Source: Bacillota bacterium
GTDB lineage: Bacteria; Bacillota; Sulfobacillia; Sulfobacillales; Sulfobacillaceae
NCBI GenBank assembly: GCA_021798975.1
Contig: JAJZBJ010000015.1
Coordinates: forward strand, 1 to 32,209
Reading direction: 5' to 3'
DNA length: 32,209 nucleotides
Shown here: positions 18,897 to 28,112 of the stretch, one piece after another
Layout: the number at the start of each line of letters is the position of its first letter
How positions within the stretch are numbered: the stretch's first letter is position 1
Position numbers and translations under genes: made by a program
The notes under the pieces: model-generated
Database searches by the model: none
What the model saw: the letters and a program-made list of their open reading frames with translations, nothing else
Told to the model about the DNA's origin: nothing

Positions 18897-20117
18897 TTAC
18901 AGCGCCTCAATCATAGCACTGGCGAACTCTGATGTTTTCACTTCCCGCGCCCCTGCCGTCTGCCGGGCTAAGTCATACGTGACAATCTTGGCGGCAATGG
19001 TCCTTTCCAAGGCCTGGCGAATCTTGTCTCCCGCCTCGTCCCAGCCCAAATGCTCCAGCATCATAATGGCCGACAAGATCAGCGAACTGGGATTAACCTT
19101 GTCCTGATTGGCGTACTTGGGCGCCGTTCCATGGGTGGCCTCGAAGACCGCGACCTCGTCTGACACGTTGGACCCAGGAGCCATGCCGACCCCGCCGACT
19201 TGGGCCGCCAGGGCGTCGGAGAGATAATCCCCGTTTAGATTGGGACAGGCCAACACGTCAAATTCCTCGGGCCGCAGCAGGACCTGCTGAAAGGTGATGT
19301 CCGCAATGCGGTCTTTCAGCACAATCCGGCCTTCCGGAACAACCCCGTGGTGCTCGCTGTACAGCGCCTCTTCGCTAATCACCTGGTCGGCAAACTCGCG
19401 CCGCGCCAGCTCGTAGCCCCAGTCGCGGAAGGCTCCTTCGGTGAACTTCATGATGTTGCCCTTGTGCATCAGCGTCACCGACCGCCGGTTGTGATCCAAC
19501 GCATAACGAATGGCGCGGCGAATCAAGCGCTCGCTGCCCTCTTGGGTCATGGGCTTAATGCCGATTCCGGCGTGGGGACTAATGTCGCGGTGGAATTCCC
19601 GATTGACAAACTCGATGAGGCGCTGGGCCTCGGGCGACCCGCTGGCCCATTCAATTCCGGCGTAGACGTCTTCGGTGTTCTCGCGGAAGATGACCATGTC
19701 AACTTTTTCCGGCTCCCGCATGGGTGACGGCACTCCGGCAATGTAGCGCACGGGCCGGACACAGGCGTATAAGTCCAACTCTTGCCGGATGGTGACATTT
19801 AAACTCCGGATGCCGCCCCCCACTGGCGTGGTAAGCGGCCCTTTAATCCCAACCTTGTATTCCTTTAAGGCGTCCAGCGTTTCATCCGGCAGCCACTGCC
19901 CTGTGGCGTGAAACGCCTTCTCGCCCGCCAGGACTTCCCGCCAGGCGATTCCGCGGGTGCCCTGATAAGCTTTTTTGACGGCGGCATCGACCACCCGCTG
20001 GGTGGCCTTCCAGATATCCGGGCCAATTCCGTCCCCTTCGATATAAGGAATAATCGGATGGTCAGGCACCGCGATGTGCCCGTTCTGATATGTAATCCGC
20101 TGACCCTCGGGGTTCAT
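18897..20117 (-). CDS. icd: Isocitrate dehydrogenase (NADP+)
   Basis: 406 aa; [130 protein letters not shown]. Confidence 0.98.
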   Translation of the reverse strand: MNPEGQRITYQNGHIAVPDHPIIPYIEGDGIGPDIWKATQRVVDAAVKKAYQGTRGIAWREVLAGEKAFHATGQWLPDETLDALKEYKVGIKGPLTTPVGGGIRSLNVTIRQELDLYACVRPVRYIAGVPSPMREPEKVDMVIFRENTEDVYAGIEWASGSPEAQRLIEFVNREFHRDISPHAGIGIKPMTQEGSERLIRRAIRYALDHNRRSVTLMHKGNIMKFTEGAFRDWGYELARREFADQVISEEALYSEHHGVVPEGRIVLKDRIADITFQQVLLRPEEFDVLACPNLNGDYLSDALAAQVGGVGMAPGSNVSDEVAVFEATHGTAPKYANQDKVNPSSLILSAIMMLEHLGWDEAGDKIRQALERTIAAKIVTYDLARQTAGAREVKTSEFASAMIEAL

Positions 20118-20157
20118 GCTCCTCCCACCTTTCTGGCCGCCCGCATGACGGAAACCG

Positions 20158-20844
20158 TCAGGGGCTGGGACTGGTTGCAGGCTGCTGCGAGATATTGGTC
20201 AACACTGCGGGAGGCGCCGCGGGAATATTGACCGATTGGGTTTTCTTGATGCTCATCGACAGGCCTTCCTGCTGCGATTGGTCAAAGAGTCCCCCGGACA
20301 GCGTGAGAGCGCCGGCCAGTGTACCCGGCGTGCCGATGGCTTGGATGGTAAAGGGGGCGTTAGACTGAGAATCGTTAATGAGGATGTAGCCCGCGGCAGA
20401 CCGAATCTCCGTTTGAGCCGTAATGCGCTGGCCATTAATGGAAATCGCTTCGGCTCCAGCGGCACGCAGCTCATTGACCAACAGCAGCAAATCAATATCT
20501 GTCAGTTGATACGCGGCGGGGGCGTTCCCGTTGCTCCACTTGACGACCACACCCGGTCCCGTGACGGGCACGGTTCCGGCCAGGATTTCGTCCTGAGTCA
20601 AGAGTTGCTTCAACTTGGCTGCCGACGCCTGTTGGCTGAGCCGCTTGTCCAACTGCATGTTCAGATGGGCCACCTCCTGACTCAGCTGAGACCGCTTGTT
20701 ATCCGCCTGTTTCAGCAAAGTCAGCAGTTGATTGGTAGCCGTCGGCGGAGGTACAACCTTTTGCAATCGAATCTGCACCACCACCATAAGCCCCAGCAGC
20801 AGGGCTGCCAATCCGACCGCAATCTGGCCAGATTGCACACGCAT
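20158..20844 (-). CDS. DUF881 family protein (YlxW/YlxX-like)
   Basis: One N-terminal TM ([23 protein letters not shown]), coiled coil, then [59 protein letters not shown] typical of DUF881. ATG at 20844 chosen; the longer ORF (to 21042) overlaps the upstream gene. Confidence 0.85.
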   Translation of the reverse strand: MRVQSGQIAVGLAALLLGLMVVVQIRLQKVVPPPTATNQLLTLLKQADNKRSQLSQEVAHLNMQLDKRLSQQASAAKLKQLLTQDEILAGTVPVTGPGVVVKWSNGNAPAAYQLTDIDLLLLVNELRAAGAEAISINGQRITAQTEIRSAAGYILINDSQSNAPFTIQAIGTPGTLAGALTLSGGLFDQSQQEGLSMSIKKTQSVNIPAAPPAVLTNISQQPATSPSP

Positions 20845-20870
20845 GCTCAACACCTCAGCGACATTATAGC

Positions 20871-21053
20871 CTAGGCCCTCTTCCCCCACAATAAAGCCCG
20901 CTTTGGGCTGGGAGCGCCGCAACTGTCGCTTAGGCGGCACGATTCGCAAGCCTGAGCCAGTACGTCGGTCAGGACGGTGCCGCACCGCGGACATCGCGCT
21001 TGATAGACCCGCAATGGATAGGCGCAGGTCGGGCATTGCCAAACTTGATGCAT
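20871..21053 (-). CDS. Small Cys-rich (zinc-ribbon-like) protein downstream of feoB
   Basis: ~60 aa MHQVWQCPTCAYPLRVYQARCPRCGTVLTDVLAQACESCRLSDSCGAPSPKRALLWGKRA; AGAGGTG SD 6 nt before ATG 21053 (ORF track GTG at 21062). CxxC-N10-CxxC plus CxxCxxxxC. Confidence 0.7.
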   Translation of the reverse strand: MHQVWQCPTCAYPLRVYQARCPRCGTVLTDVLAQACESCRLSDSCGAPSPKRALLWGKRA

Positions 21054-21086
21054 CTCTATCACCTCTTACAGCCTATGCAAAACCGC

Positions 21087-22889
21087 TCAGGCGGGACCCA
21101 ATCGGGCTGTTAGACCGCCCACCACCAGCGCCAACGCGATTGACCCTAGCCAAATAGCTGTGCCTTGCCGCGCCCCGCGCTCCTTCAAAATCACCAGCGT
21201 GGACGCGATGCACGGCACGAATAGGGTGAGCGTCACCGCCCCGGTCAGCACCTGATGTGCGTTGAGCCCGCCCGCATAGAGCCCCACGGCGCCGAAGTCG
21301 CGGCGGATAAATCCCAAAATAAAGGCCGGGGCAGCAGAGCCGGGTATGCCTAACCCCCCCTCCATGAGCGGTCCCACCTTGACCGTCAGCCACGGCAGGA
21401 GGCCGGAAATCCGGCTCAGTTCCACCATCCCGGATCCGAGCAAAAACAGCGGCCCGGCCTCGCGCAGGAAGCCCGACACCTTAATGCGGGTTTTCTCGAT
21501 AATGTTCATGGGCGACGGCCAGCGAAGCGGCGGCAAGTCCAGCAAAAGCGGTGTGGGACGGCCCGGTAAGCCCCGGTCCAAGAGTGTGCCCACGGCGATA
21601 AAGAGTCCGACGATAATCAGGGCGTAGGTGAGGGCATAGCGCCACCCTAATCCCGCCAAGAGACCGGTGATGACCCCCATCTGTGCGGAACACGGGATGG
21701 TCCAGGCCAAAAGAATTGTCGCGATGGTGCGTTCCCGCTCAGACGACAGCATGCGGGTGGTGACGGTGGCCATGGTGACACAACCGAATCCCAGCACCAA
21801 GGGAATGACCGCCCGGCCGTTCAGTCCCAGGCGCAAAAAGAACCGGTCCAGCATGGTGGCCAGCCGCGGCAGATAACCCGAATCCTCCAACGCGGCCAAC
21901 AATAGGTAGAAGGCGACGATGAGCGGCAGCAGCAGCGCCACGAGGTAAATCAGCCCCGCGGAAATCAGCCCATAGGGTCCGACAAGGAGGCGGTACCAGA
22001 CACTATGGACGGGCAGAAGGTGCGCCAACCATCCGGCAATAAGCGGAACGACGGCGCTGGCCATGAACTGTTCCAGGAATGACACAACCTGGTCGGCTAC
22101 CACCACCCCGATCCCGTAATACACCAGAACCAGGACGACACCGCCCGCGGCCAGGCCGCCCAAGGGAGTCAGCAGCCAGTCGCCGAGGGCCCGACGCAGC
22201 CGGTCGGGGCGTTTTGATGGGGAAAACACTTGGACTGCAGTCTGATCGGCCCGCAGCCGGCGGTCGCTGTACAGGGCTGTTCGGGTGCCGGGCGGTGGCG
22301 CCTCCTCCGCGCGCTCCAGAAGTTCCGCATCCTCTTCGTTCCACAGCACGAGATCCAGCGTGGACTTCAGCGAGGCGGGCCCGTCCCAAGCGCGCGCTTG
22401 TTTCGAGCGACGCCCACCCTCCTCACTCAGGAGCTGCCGTAAAACCGTCATGCCCTCTCCCGTGAGCCCCGACACCGGCACGACCGGCACTCCCAAAAGT
22501 TCCTCCAACTTGGCGGTGTCCACGGACGCGTCCCGCCGCCGCACCTCGTCTATCATATTGACCGCCACAATCAGGGGAAGCCCGGCATCAATCAAATGCC
22601 AGGTAAGAAACAAATCCCGAGGCAGACGGGTGCCATCCACCACCTGCACGACAAGGTCGGCTCGCTGCAGCGCCGTCAGCGCCACACGTTCCTCTTCGGA
22701 GAATCGGCTTAGGCCATAAATGCCCGGGATGTCCAGCAACCGGTCCGGCCCCACCCGTCCCTCCAAAATCTCGACGGTGGTTCCGGGAAAGTTGGACACC
22801 TCGGCATAGCGGCCGCTGAGCTGGGTGAATATCATAGACTTGCCCACGTTCGGATTTCCTGCTAGAACAATGGTACGCATTTGGGACAT
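21087..22889 (-). CDS. feoB: Ferrous iron transport protein B
   Basis: 600 aa; G1 GNPNVGKS, FPGTTVE, DIPGIYGL, NMID; FeoB membrane core with GYLPRLATMLDRFFLRLGLNGRAVIPLVLGFGCVTMATVTTR and second Gate domain. Confidence 0.97.
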   Translation of the reverse strand: MSQMRTIVLAGNPNVGKSMIFTQLSGRYAEVSNFPGTTVEILEGRVGPDRLLDIPGIYGLSRFSEEERVALTALQRADLVVQVVDGTRLPRDLFLTWHLIDAGLPLIVAVNMIDEVRRRDASVDTAKLEELLGVPVVPVSGLTGEGMTVLRQLLSEEGGRRSKQARAWDGPASLKSTLDLVLWNEEDAELLERAEEAPPPGTRTALYSDRRLRADQTAVQVFSPSKRPDRLRRALGDWLLTPLGGLAAGGVVLVLVYYGIGVVVADQVVSFLEQFMASAVVPLIAGWLAHLLPVHSVWYRLLVGPYGLISAGLIYLVALLLPLIVAFYLLLAALEDSGYLPRLATMLDRFFLRLGLNGRAVIPLVLGFGCVTMATVTTRMLSSERERTIATILLAWTIPCSAQMGVITGLLAGLGWRYALTYALIIVGLFIAVGTLLDRGLPGRPTPLLLDLPPLRWPSPMNIIEKTRIKVSGFLREAGPLFLLGSGMVELSRISGLLPWLTVKVGPLMEGGLGIPGSAAPAFILGFIRRDFGAVGLYAGGLNAHQVLTGAVTLTLFVPCIASTLVILKERGARQGTAIWLGSIALALVVGGLTARLGPA

Positions 22890-22949
22890 CCCCCCGTATT
22901 ACAAGGTATGCTCCCGAATTGGAAAATATCTCCACAGCGAGGGACCGCT

Positions 22950-23363
22950 ATGATCTCCATTCGTACTGGATCCGACGTGCCAACGACTGCGGTGAAGTGT
23001 CTCTGGGACAAAATCGAATTTGCCCGGGGCCGCGATCCGGAAACGATCCGCTTGGCGCTGGACGAAACGGACTTATTCGTGCATGCGTGGGACGGCGATC
23101 GCCTGGTCGCGACGACGCGCGTCATCACCGATGGCGCCTATTACGCCACCCTCTGGGATGTGATTGTGGACCCAGACTACCAGGGCCAAGGGATTGGCAC
23201 GGATGTCATGCGCCGCGCAGTCGAGCCATTTTTAGGCCGGGGGTTCTCCTTCATCGCCCTCTACGCGGCCGACGGCAAACAAGGCTTTTACGAAAAATTA
23301 GGGTTCGACTATCATCCGCGCGGCATGAAGATCCGCGAGGACCAATGGCCCTATTCCCAATAA
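22950..23363 (+). CDS. GNAT family N-acetyltransferase
   Basis: From ATG 22950: LWDVIVDPDYQGQGIGTDVMRRAVEPFLGRGFSFIALYAADGKQGFYEKLGFDYH (acetyl-CoA loop Q-G-Q-G-I-G and FYEKLGF). Confidence 0.9.
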   Translation: MISIRTGSDVPTTAVKCLWDKIEFARGRDPETIRLALDETDLFVHAWDGDRLVATTRVITDGAYYATLWDVIVDPDYQGQGIGTDVMRRAVEPFLGRGFSFIALYAADGKQGFYEKLGFDYHPRGMKIREDQWPYSQ

Positions 23364-23441
23364 TTCCTAGTCCCGCGTGGAGAGCAACTACCTCTTGCGG
23401 CTGGCCATGTCTGTCCCTGGGAGCGATAATGTAAGAGAGTT

Positions 23442-24704
23442 TTGTCGAAAGAAGTGAGCGTCCTGTCAGGCAGCCCGCAGCGATTCCGCGACCTCCGGTT
23501 CAACGTGCGAAACTCCGTCATGAATGGCGCCTACGGCACCATGGCGACCGGTATTGTCTCGACCTTCGTACCGCTGTACATGCTGGACGCGCTCCATGCC
23601 AATAATCAGCTCATTGCCCTATTGAATTCCCTGCCCGCCCTGAGCGCTCTCCTAGCCTCCGTGGCCGGCGCGTTTTGGGTCCCGCGGTTGAGCGGCTACC
23701 GGCCGTTCAGCGTGGTCACGTTCCTGCTCACCCGCGTGAGCTATCTGGCCATGGCGCTGGTTCCCTGGGTATCCCCGACGGCCGCCACGCTTGTCGTCGA
23801 GGTCAACGCCGCGGCTAACTTCCCGCAAACGCTGGCGACTCTGAGCTGGCAGGCGCTTATGGCCAAGCTGGTTCCGTCCGCGCTGCGGGAAAACTTTTTT
23901 GGCCGCCGCAACGCCATTGTCACCATCGTGGGGCTGGGTGGCACCATTCTGACTGGCGGTGTTCTGCAGCTCTTCAATCCGCATGCCAAGGGTCCCTACC
24001 AAGCTTTTCTGGTTCTCGCGTTTCTGCTGGGGATGGTGGAGGTGTGGTATCTGGCCCGCCACCGCGAACCCGTCGCCGGCGAACGCCCTCGGCCGCTGCG
24101 CTGGGACACCTGGATGCAGCTTTGGCGGGTCGGCTCCTTTCGGCAGTATGTGATTATGGCCGCATTCTTCAACTTCGGATGGCAGATTAGCTGGCCGCTC
24201 TTTTCCATCTTTCAAATCAACACGGCCCACGCCACCGGCCTCTGGATCGGGATCTTTACCATTGCGACCCAAGCCACGGAGATTCTCACCTTCCGCTGGT
24301 GGGGAAAGATGGCGCAGCGGCACGGGGGCCTCTCTGTCCTCGGGGTGTCCGCCATGGGCATCAGCTTGGTGCCGCTCTTGACGGTGCTGAGCACCAACAT
24401 GCTCTACTTAACGGTCGTCAACTTGTTTAGCGGCCTGTCGCTTTCCGGGGTGACCCTGTTGCTGTTCACGGAGCTCCTGAACGCGGCCCCGTCCCACGAG
24501 CGTTCCGGAGCTATCGCCTTTTACAACGTCATCTTGGGAGGCGTCGCCTTCGTGGCGCCGGAACTAGGCGTCTTCCTGTTGCATGTTCTGCACATGGAAG
24601 GCGCGATGTTAACATCGACCATCTGGCGTTTTGCGGGCGGTGTCCTCTTCATCACGCCGGCGCTGAAACGGGTTCGCGAGAGCCGCAAGGAACGGGCCGC
24701 GTAA
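23442..24704 (+). CDS. Major facilitator superfamily transporter
   Basis: 420 aa, about 12 predicted hydrophobic helices; start codon uncertain (TTG per the ORF track). Confidence 0.82.
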   Translation: MSKEVSVLSGSPQRFRDLRFNVRNSVMNGAYGTMATGIVSTFVPLYMLDALHANNQLIALLNSLPALSALLASVAGAFWVPRLSGYRPFSVVTFLLTRVSYLAMALVPWVSPTAATLVVEVNAAANFPQTLATLSWQALMAKLVPSALRENFFGRRNAIVTIVGLGGTILTGGVLQLFNPHAKGPYQAFLVLAFLLGMVEVWYLARHREPVAGERPRPLRWDTWMQLWRVGSFRQYVIMAAFFNFGWQISWPLFSIFQINTAHATGLWIGIFTIATQATEILTFRWWGKMAQRHGGLSVLGVSAMGISLVPLLTVLSTNMLYLTVVNLFSGLSLSGVTLLLFTELLNAAPSHERSGAIAFYNVILGGVAFVAPELGVFLLHVLHMEGAMLTSTIWRFAGGVLFITPALKRVRESRKERAA

Positions 24705-24818
24705 GGGAAAGGCCGCGCTCGAATCATCCGCCGCGCTTTCGGTGCCGTGTCCGGGAGAGTCATCCCCCACGCGCAATTCTTACGGCTGTCGCATCGGATG
24801 AGCCATGGCCATCTCTTA

Positions 24819-24959
24819 TTATCCGTCTCTCGTGATTGCCTGTTTGAGGTTTTCGATCTCAGCCTTCAGATCATCAACTTTAGCCGCATAGCGGATGGTG
24901 ACAACCCAGTGAGCAATCCCCAAACCCACCAACAGCGCTGCGAAGATAATCGCGAGCAT
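24819..24959 (-). CDS. Small single-TM membrane peptide (46 aa)
   Basis: Manual translation MLAIIFAALLVGLGIAHWVVTIRYAAKVDDLKAEIENLKQAITRDG*; SD TAAGGAGATAAGGGGC-ATG; N-terminal TM followed by short amphipathic/coiled-coil segment. Not in the ORF track because of its length. Confidence 0.65.
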   Translation of the reverse strand: MLAIIFAALLVGLGIAHWVVTIRYAAKVDDLKAEIENLKQAITRDG

Positions 24960-24980
24960 GCCCCTTATCTCCTTAGAGTC

Positions 24981-25011
24981 CCCAAGGGGGTGCGGGAAGC
25001 ACCCCCTTGGG
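24981..25011 (-). repeat. 13-bp perfect inverted repeat (intercistronic hairpin)
   Basis: CCCAAGGGGGTGC-GGGAA-GCACCCCCTTGGG between the fadF-like stop (25039) and the SD of the 46-aa ORF; no T-tract. Confidence 0.8.
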
Positions 25012-25038
25012 CTACCAGATGATGCCAGCCCTGTAGAG

Positions 25039-27030
25039 CTAGCGAATCATGGGCAGCATGTTTTCCGCCAAGATTTCGGAGAAGTCCTTCACAACCACCT
25101 TGTCTTCCGCACCCAAAGCCTGTACCCCGTCCCGCATCATGGTCAGACAGAACGGACAAGCCGTCGCTATCGTCTCGGCACCGGTCGCGAGCGCCTGTTC
25201 AGCCCGCGCCTGATTAATCTTGGTTCCAACTTTCTCTTCCATCCACATCCGGCCGCCGCCCGCTCCACAGCAGAAGCTTTGCTCACGGCTCCGGCTCATT
25301 TCCTTGAGTTCCAAGCCAGGCACCGACTTCAGCACGTCCCGGGGCTGGTCAAAGATGTTGTTGTAGCGGCCCAGATAGCAGGAGTCGTGATAGGTCACCG
25401 TGGCTGCTTCACCGCCCTGCGGCTGCAAGCGCCCGTCGGCCACCAATTGGGACAAGTACTCGCTGTGGTGCACCACCTCATACTCACCGCCAAAGAACGG
25501 ATATTCGTTCTTTAGGGTGTTGAAACAGTGCGGGCAGGTGGTCACGATGGTCGTAACGCCCAAATCGTTCAACGTCTCCACATTTTGCTGGGCCATCATC
25601 TGGAACAGATATTCATTGCCCATGCGGCGGGAGGCTTCGCCGTTACAGGTCTCCCGAGCGCCGAGCACGCCCACGTCCACCCCGGCTTGCTTCATCAGCT
25701 GAACCGTCGCTTCCGCCACCTTGCGCGCCCGATCGTCATACGTGGCCGCGCACCCCATCCAGTACAATACGTCGGCACTCTCACCGCGGGACAAGTCCTT
25801 GATCCCCATGGCCTCTGCGAACTGCTGGCGCTTATCGAGACCGAGTCCCCACGGGTTGCCGGCGTTTTCAACATTCTTGAAGAACATCTGCGCCTCGTCC
25901 GGCATCTCGCCCTGCGTGAGCACCAAATGGCGCCGCATGCCGACAATTTTCACGACGTGCTCATCAAAAACCGGGCACGCTTCGACGCAGGCGCCACAGG
26001 TAGTGCAGGCCCACAGATCCTCGGCCGGGGTGACGCCTCCAGCCATGGGGATTTCAAGCAGAGCCCGCTCGTCGTCCGTGCGCTGCGCCTCCGACTTGGT
26101 CAGAATGGGGCCGACGGCCTCCAATTGGTGCCGCAAGTCCACCATAATCTGCTTTGGCGACAAGTGCTTGCCGGTGTAGTTGGCAGGGCATTGTTCCGTA
26201 CAACGTCCGCATTGAACACACGCATACGCATCCAACAGGTCCGTCCAAGCCAAATCGGTCACCTGTCCAATCCCAAAAGACTCCGCGTTTTCATCTTCCA
26301 AGTCCAACGCCGGCAGTTGACCCAAGGGATCCAAGTTGCGGTGATAAATGTTCACCGGCGCCACGAACAAGTGGAAGTGCTTGGAGTATGGCAGATAGAC
26401 CAAGAACCCCATCAGCGCGGTCAGCTTAACCCAATCGGCGACCAACGTACCGGTGTGATCGGCTTGGACACCAAACGACTGAAACCAGTGCGCCAAAAGG
26501 GAACCGATAGGAGCCCAGGCGGCATGGGGCGTCAACGCTATGCCGAACGATTCAATGGCCACATCGGCCAGCACCACGATGGCGATAAGAATCAGGACCG
26601 CCAAGGCGTCAAAATTCCGTACTAAGCGCTTGGGACGCATCACATAGCGCTTATAGGCGGCCATTCCCAGCGCGATAAGTACAAACACCGCCATGACGTC
26701 CGTGGCCACGTTCAAAATCAGGGCGGGTACGCCTTCCGGTGCCCCCACACTGGGAAACAGGCCGCGAATCAAAAAGATCACGGAACCAATCGTCAGGATG
26801 ATAAATCCCCAAAAGATGGTAAAGTGCATCGGTCCCGAATATTTGTCTTTAAACAGCCGCTTTTGGCCAAAGACAAACGTCATGACACTCTGAAGCCGAG
26901 CCCCGCGATCCTGGCTGCGATCCAGGGGCTGGCCCAGCATCACGTAGCTCCACTTTTCTTGCACTAATAAGCCGAACCAGAGCAGGGCAAAAATAAAAAC
27001 AACGATAAATAGCACATGATTAATGCCCAC
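25039..27030 (-). CDS. fadF: Membrane-anchored Fe-S oxidoreductase (FadF/HdrD-like; putative ETF:menaquinone oxidoreductase)
   Basis: 663 aa; NarI-like TM domain, two 4Fe-4S motifs ([26 protein letters not shown]), two CCG domains ([47 protein letters not shown]). GTG start with SD AAAGGAGG. Confidence 0.88.
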   Translation of the reverse strand: MGINHVLFIVVFIFALLWFGLLVQEKWSYVMLGQPLDRSQDRGARLQSVMTFVFGQKRLFKDKYSGPMHFTIFWGFIILTIGSVIFLIRGLFPSVGAPEGVPALILNVATDVMAVFVLIALGMAAYKRYVMRPKRLVRNFDALAVLILIAIVVLADVAIESFGIALTPHAAWAPIGSLLAHWFQSFGVQADHTGTLVADWVKLTALMGFLVYLPYSKHFHLFVAPVNIYHRNLDPLGQLPALDLEDENAESFGIGQVTDLAWTDLLDAYACVQCGRCTEQCPANYTGKHLSPKQIMVDLRHQLEAVGPILTKSEAQRTDDERALLEIPMAGGVTPAEDLWACTTCGACVEACPVFDEHVVKIVGMRRHLVLTQGEMPDEAQMFFKNVENAGNPWGLGLDKRQQFAEAMGIKDLSRGESADVLYWMGCAATYDDRARKVAEATVQLMKQAGVDVGVLGARETCNGEASRRMGNEYLFQMMAQQNVETLNDLGVTTIVTTCPHCFNTLKNEYPFFGGEYEVVHHSEYLSQLVADGRLQPQGGEAATVTYHDSCYLGRYNNIFDQPRDVLKSVPGLELKEMSRSREQSFCCGAGGGRMWMEEKVGTKINQARAEQALATGAETIATACPFCLTMMRDGVQALGAEDKVVVKDFSEILAENMLPMIR

Positions 27031-27053
27031 ACTGGAGCCTCCTTTATGTGCGG

Positions 27054-27080
27054 TTTGTTCCAGTGTATACCGGGAACAAA
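27054..27080. promoter_or_regulatory. Inverted repeat TTTGTTCC-N11-GGAACAAA, candidate operator
   Basis: Perfect 8-bp half-sites overlapping the predicted -10 of the fadF promoter. Confidence 0.5.
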
Positions 27081-27091
27081 TTCCTTGCCAA
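27064..27091 (-). promoter_or_regulatory. Candidate sigma-A promoter of fadF: TTGGCA-N16-TATACA
   Basis: Minus strand TTGGCAAGGAATTTGTTCCCGGTATACACT located about 35-60 nt upstream of the fadF GTG. Confidence 0.55.
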
Positions 27092-27121
27092 GTGCAAGTA
27101 TTGGGATTTCTTCACGAATCG

Positions 27122-27343
27122 TTAGGAAAGAGGGATAACTTGGATACGGCGGGCCAGGTGATACCCCACGGCAATCTCGCTCACACCGCTCAGCACAACC
27201 AGGGGGCCTCGGGATATCTTGTGGCGCACGGTGACCTCATGACCCACCATCAATCCCAGCCGAATGGCTTCAGCTTCCTGATCCGGCCGGTCGAACGCTT
27301 CGATGCGCAACGTCAGTCCCACCCGGGCGTCCGCCAAGGTCAT
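27122..27343 (-). CDS. feoA: FeoA family protein
   Basis: 73 aa MTLADARVGLTLRIEAFDRPDQEAEAIRLGLMVGHEVTVRHKISRGPLVVLSGVSEIAVGYHLARRIQVIPLS; FeoA/SH3-like pattern (LGLMVG ... GPLVV ... IAVGYHLARRIQV). ATGA overlap with the tatC stop; the supplied ORF begins further upstream inside tatC. Confidence 0.82.
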   Translation of the reverse strand: MTLADARVGLTLRIEAFDRPDQEAEAIRLGLMVGHEVTVRHKISRGPLVVLSGVSEIAVGYHLARRIQVIPLS

Positions 27344-28092
27344 CCTTGGTTGCCTCCCCAGGGTTCCGGCATGGTCGAAGGCGCCGGCTCCGGGGAACGG
27401 TAGAAAACCCGGGCCACGATATGCGACAGTTCGTACACCAAGTAGATGGCGCCGCCGATAACCAGCATGGATAGCGCGTCGGGCGGGGCCACGATGGCCG
27501 CAATGAGGAACGACAGGACCAACGCGTACCGGCGCCAACGCTTGAACATCGAGGGCTCAATGATGCCGAGGTGCGCCAGAAGACCCGATATGAGGGGCAG
27601 CTCGGCCAAAAATCCGAAAGGTACGGTCAAGTACACAATAAAGTTGAGGTAGTTGGAGAGGGTCCAATACTCGGCCACGCCTTGGCCGACAAATTTCAGC
27701 ATCACGTGCAGGACAAGCGGGACAAAGACCCAAAAGCCGACTGCCATCCCGGCCAAAAACAACACTAGACCAGGCCCCACCACCACGGCGACGACCTTGC
27801 GCTCCGTTGACGTCAATCCTGGCATCACAAAACTGGCTGCTTCGTACAGAATCAGCGGTGATGACACGATTAAGGCCATCATGAGGTCAATCTTAATCAA
27901 GGCAAAGAATGCTTCAGGCACTCCAATGACGATAATGTGTTTGACGTGGGCCCGTTCGACCAGCCAATGAAGTACCGGCTGGGACACGAAGAACCCGCCC
28001 AGGAACAGCACCCCTACCACCACCAAAACGATGGTGATCCGGTTGCGCAGTTCGGTTAGATGCTCCGTCAAACTCATTTCTCGATCATTCAC
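27340..28092 (-). CDS. tatC: Twin-arginine translocase subunit TatC
   Basis: 250 aa; SLTEHLTELRNRI, ALIKIDLMMALIVSSPLILYEAASFVMPGLTSTERK, FGFLAELPLISGLLAHLGII, VLSFLIAAIVAPPDALSMLVI. Confidence 0.96.
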   Translation of the reverse strand: MNDREMSLTEHLTELRNRITIVLVVVGVLFLGGFFVSQPVLHWLVERAHVKHIIVIGVPEAFFALIKIDLMMALIVSSPLILYEAASFVMPGLTSTERKVVAVVVGPGLVLFLAGMAVGFWVFVPLVLHVMLKFVGQGVAEYWTLSNYLNFIVYLTVPFGFLAELPLISGLLAHLGIIEPSMFKRWRRYALVLSFLIAAIVAPPDALSMLVIGGAIYLVYELSHIVARVFYRSPEPAPSTMPEPWGGNQG

Positions 28093-28112
28093 CCTGGCGC
28101 CCCCTATCGTCC

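Noticed and set aside
24708-24741. Possible terminator hairpin after the MFS gene
   Set aside because: The two GCCGCGCT segments are direct rather than inverted repeats, so no convincing stem forms.
25528-26625. 365-aa plus-strand ORF opposite fadF
   Set aside because: Antisense of a clear Fe-S oxidoreductase; composition typical of a reverse-frame translation and no SD or domain.
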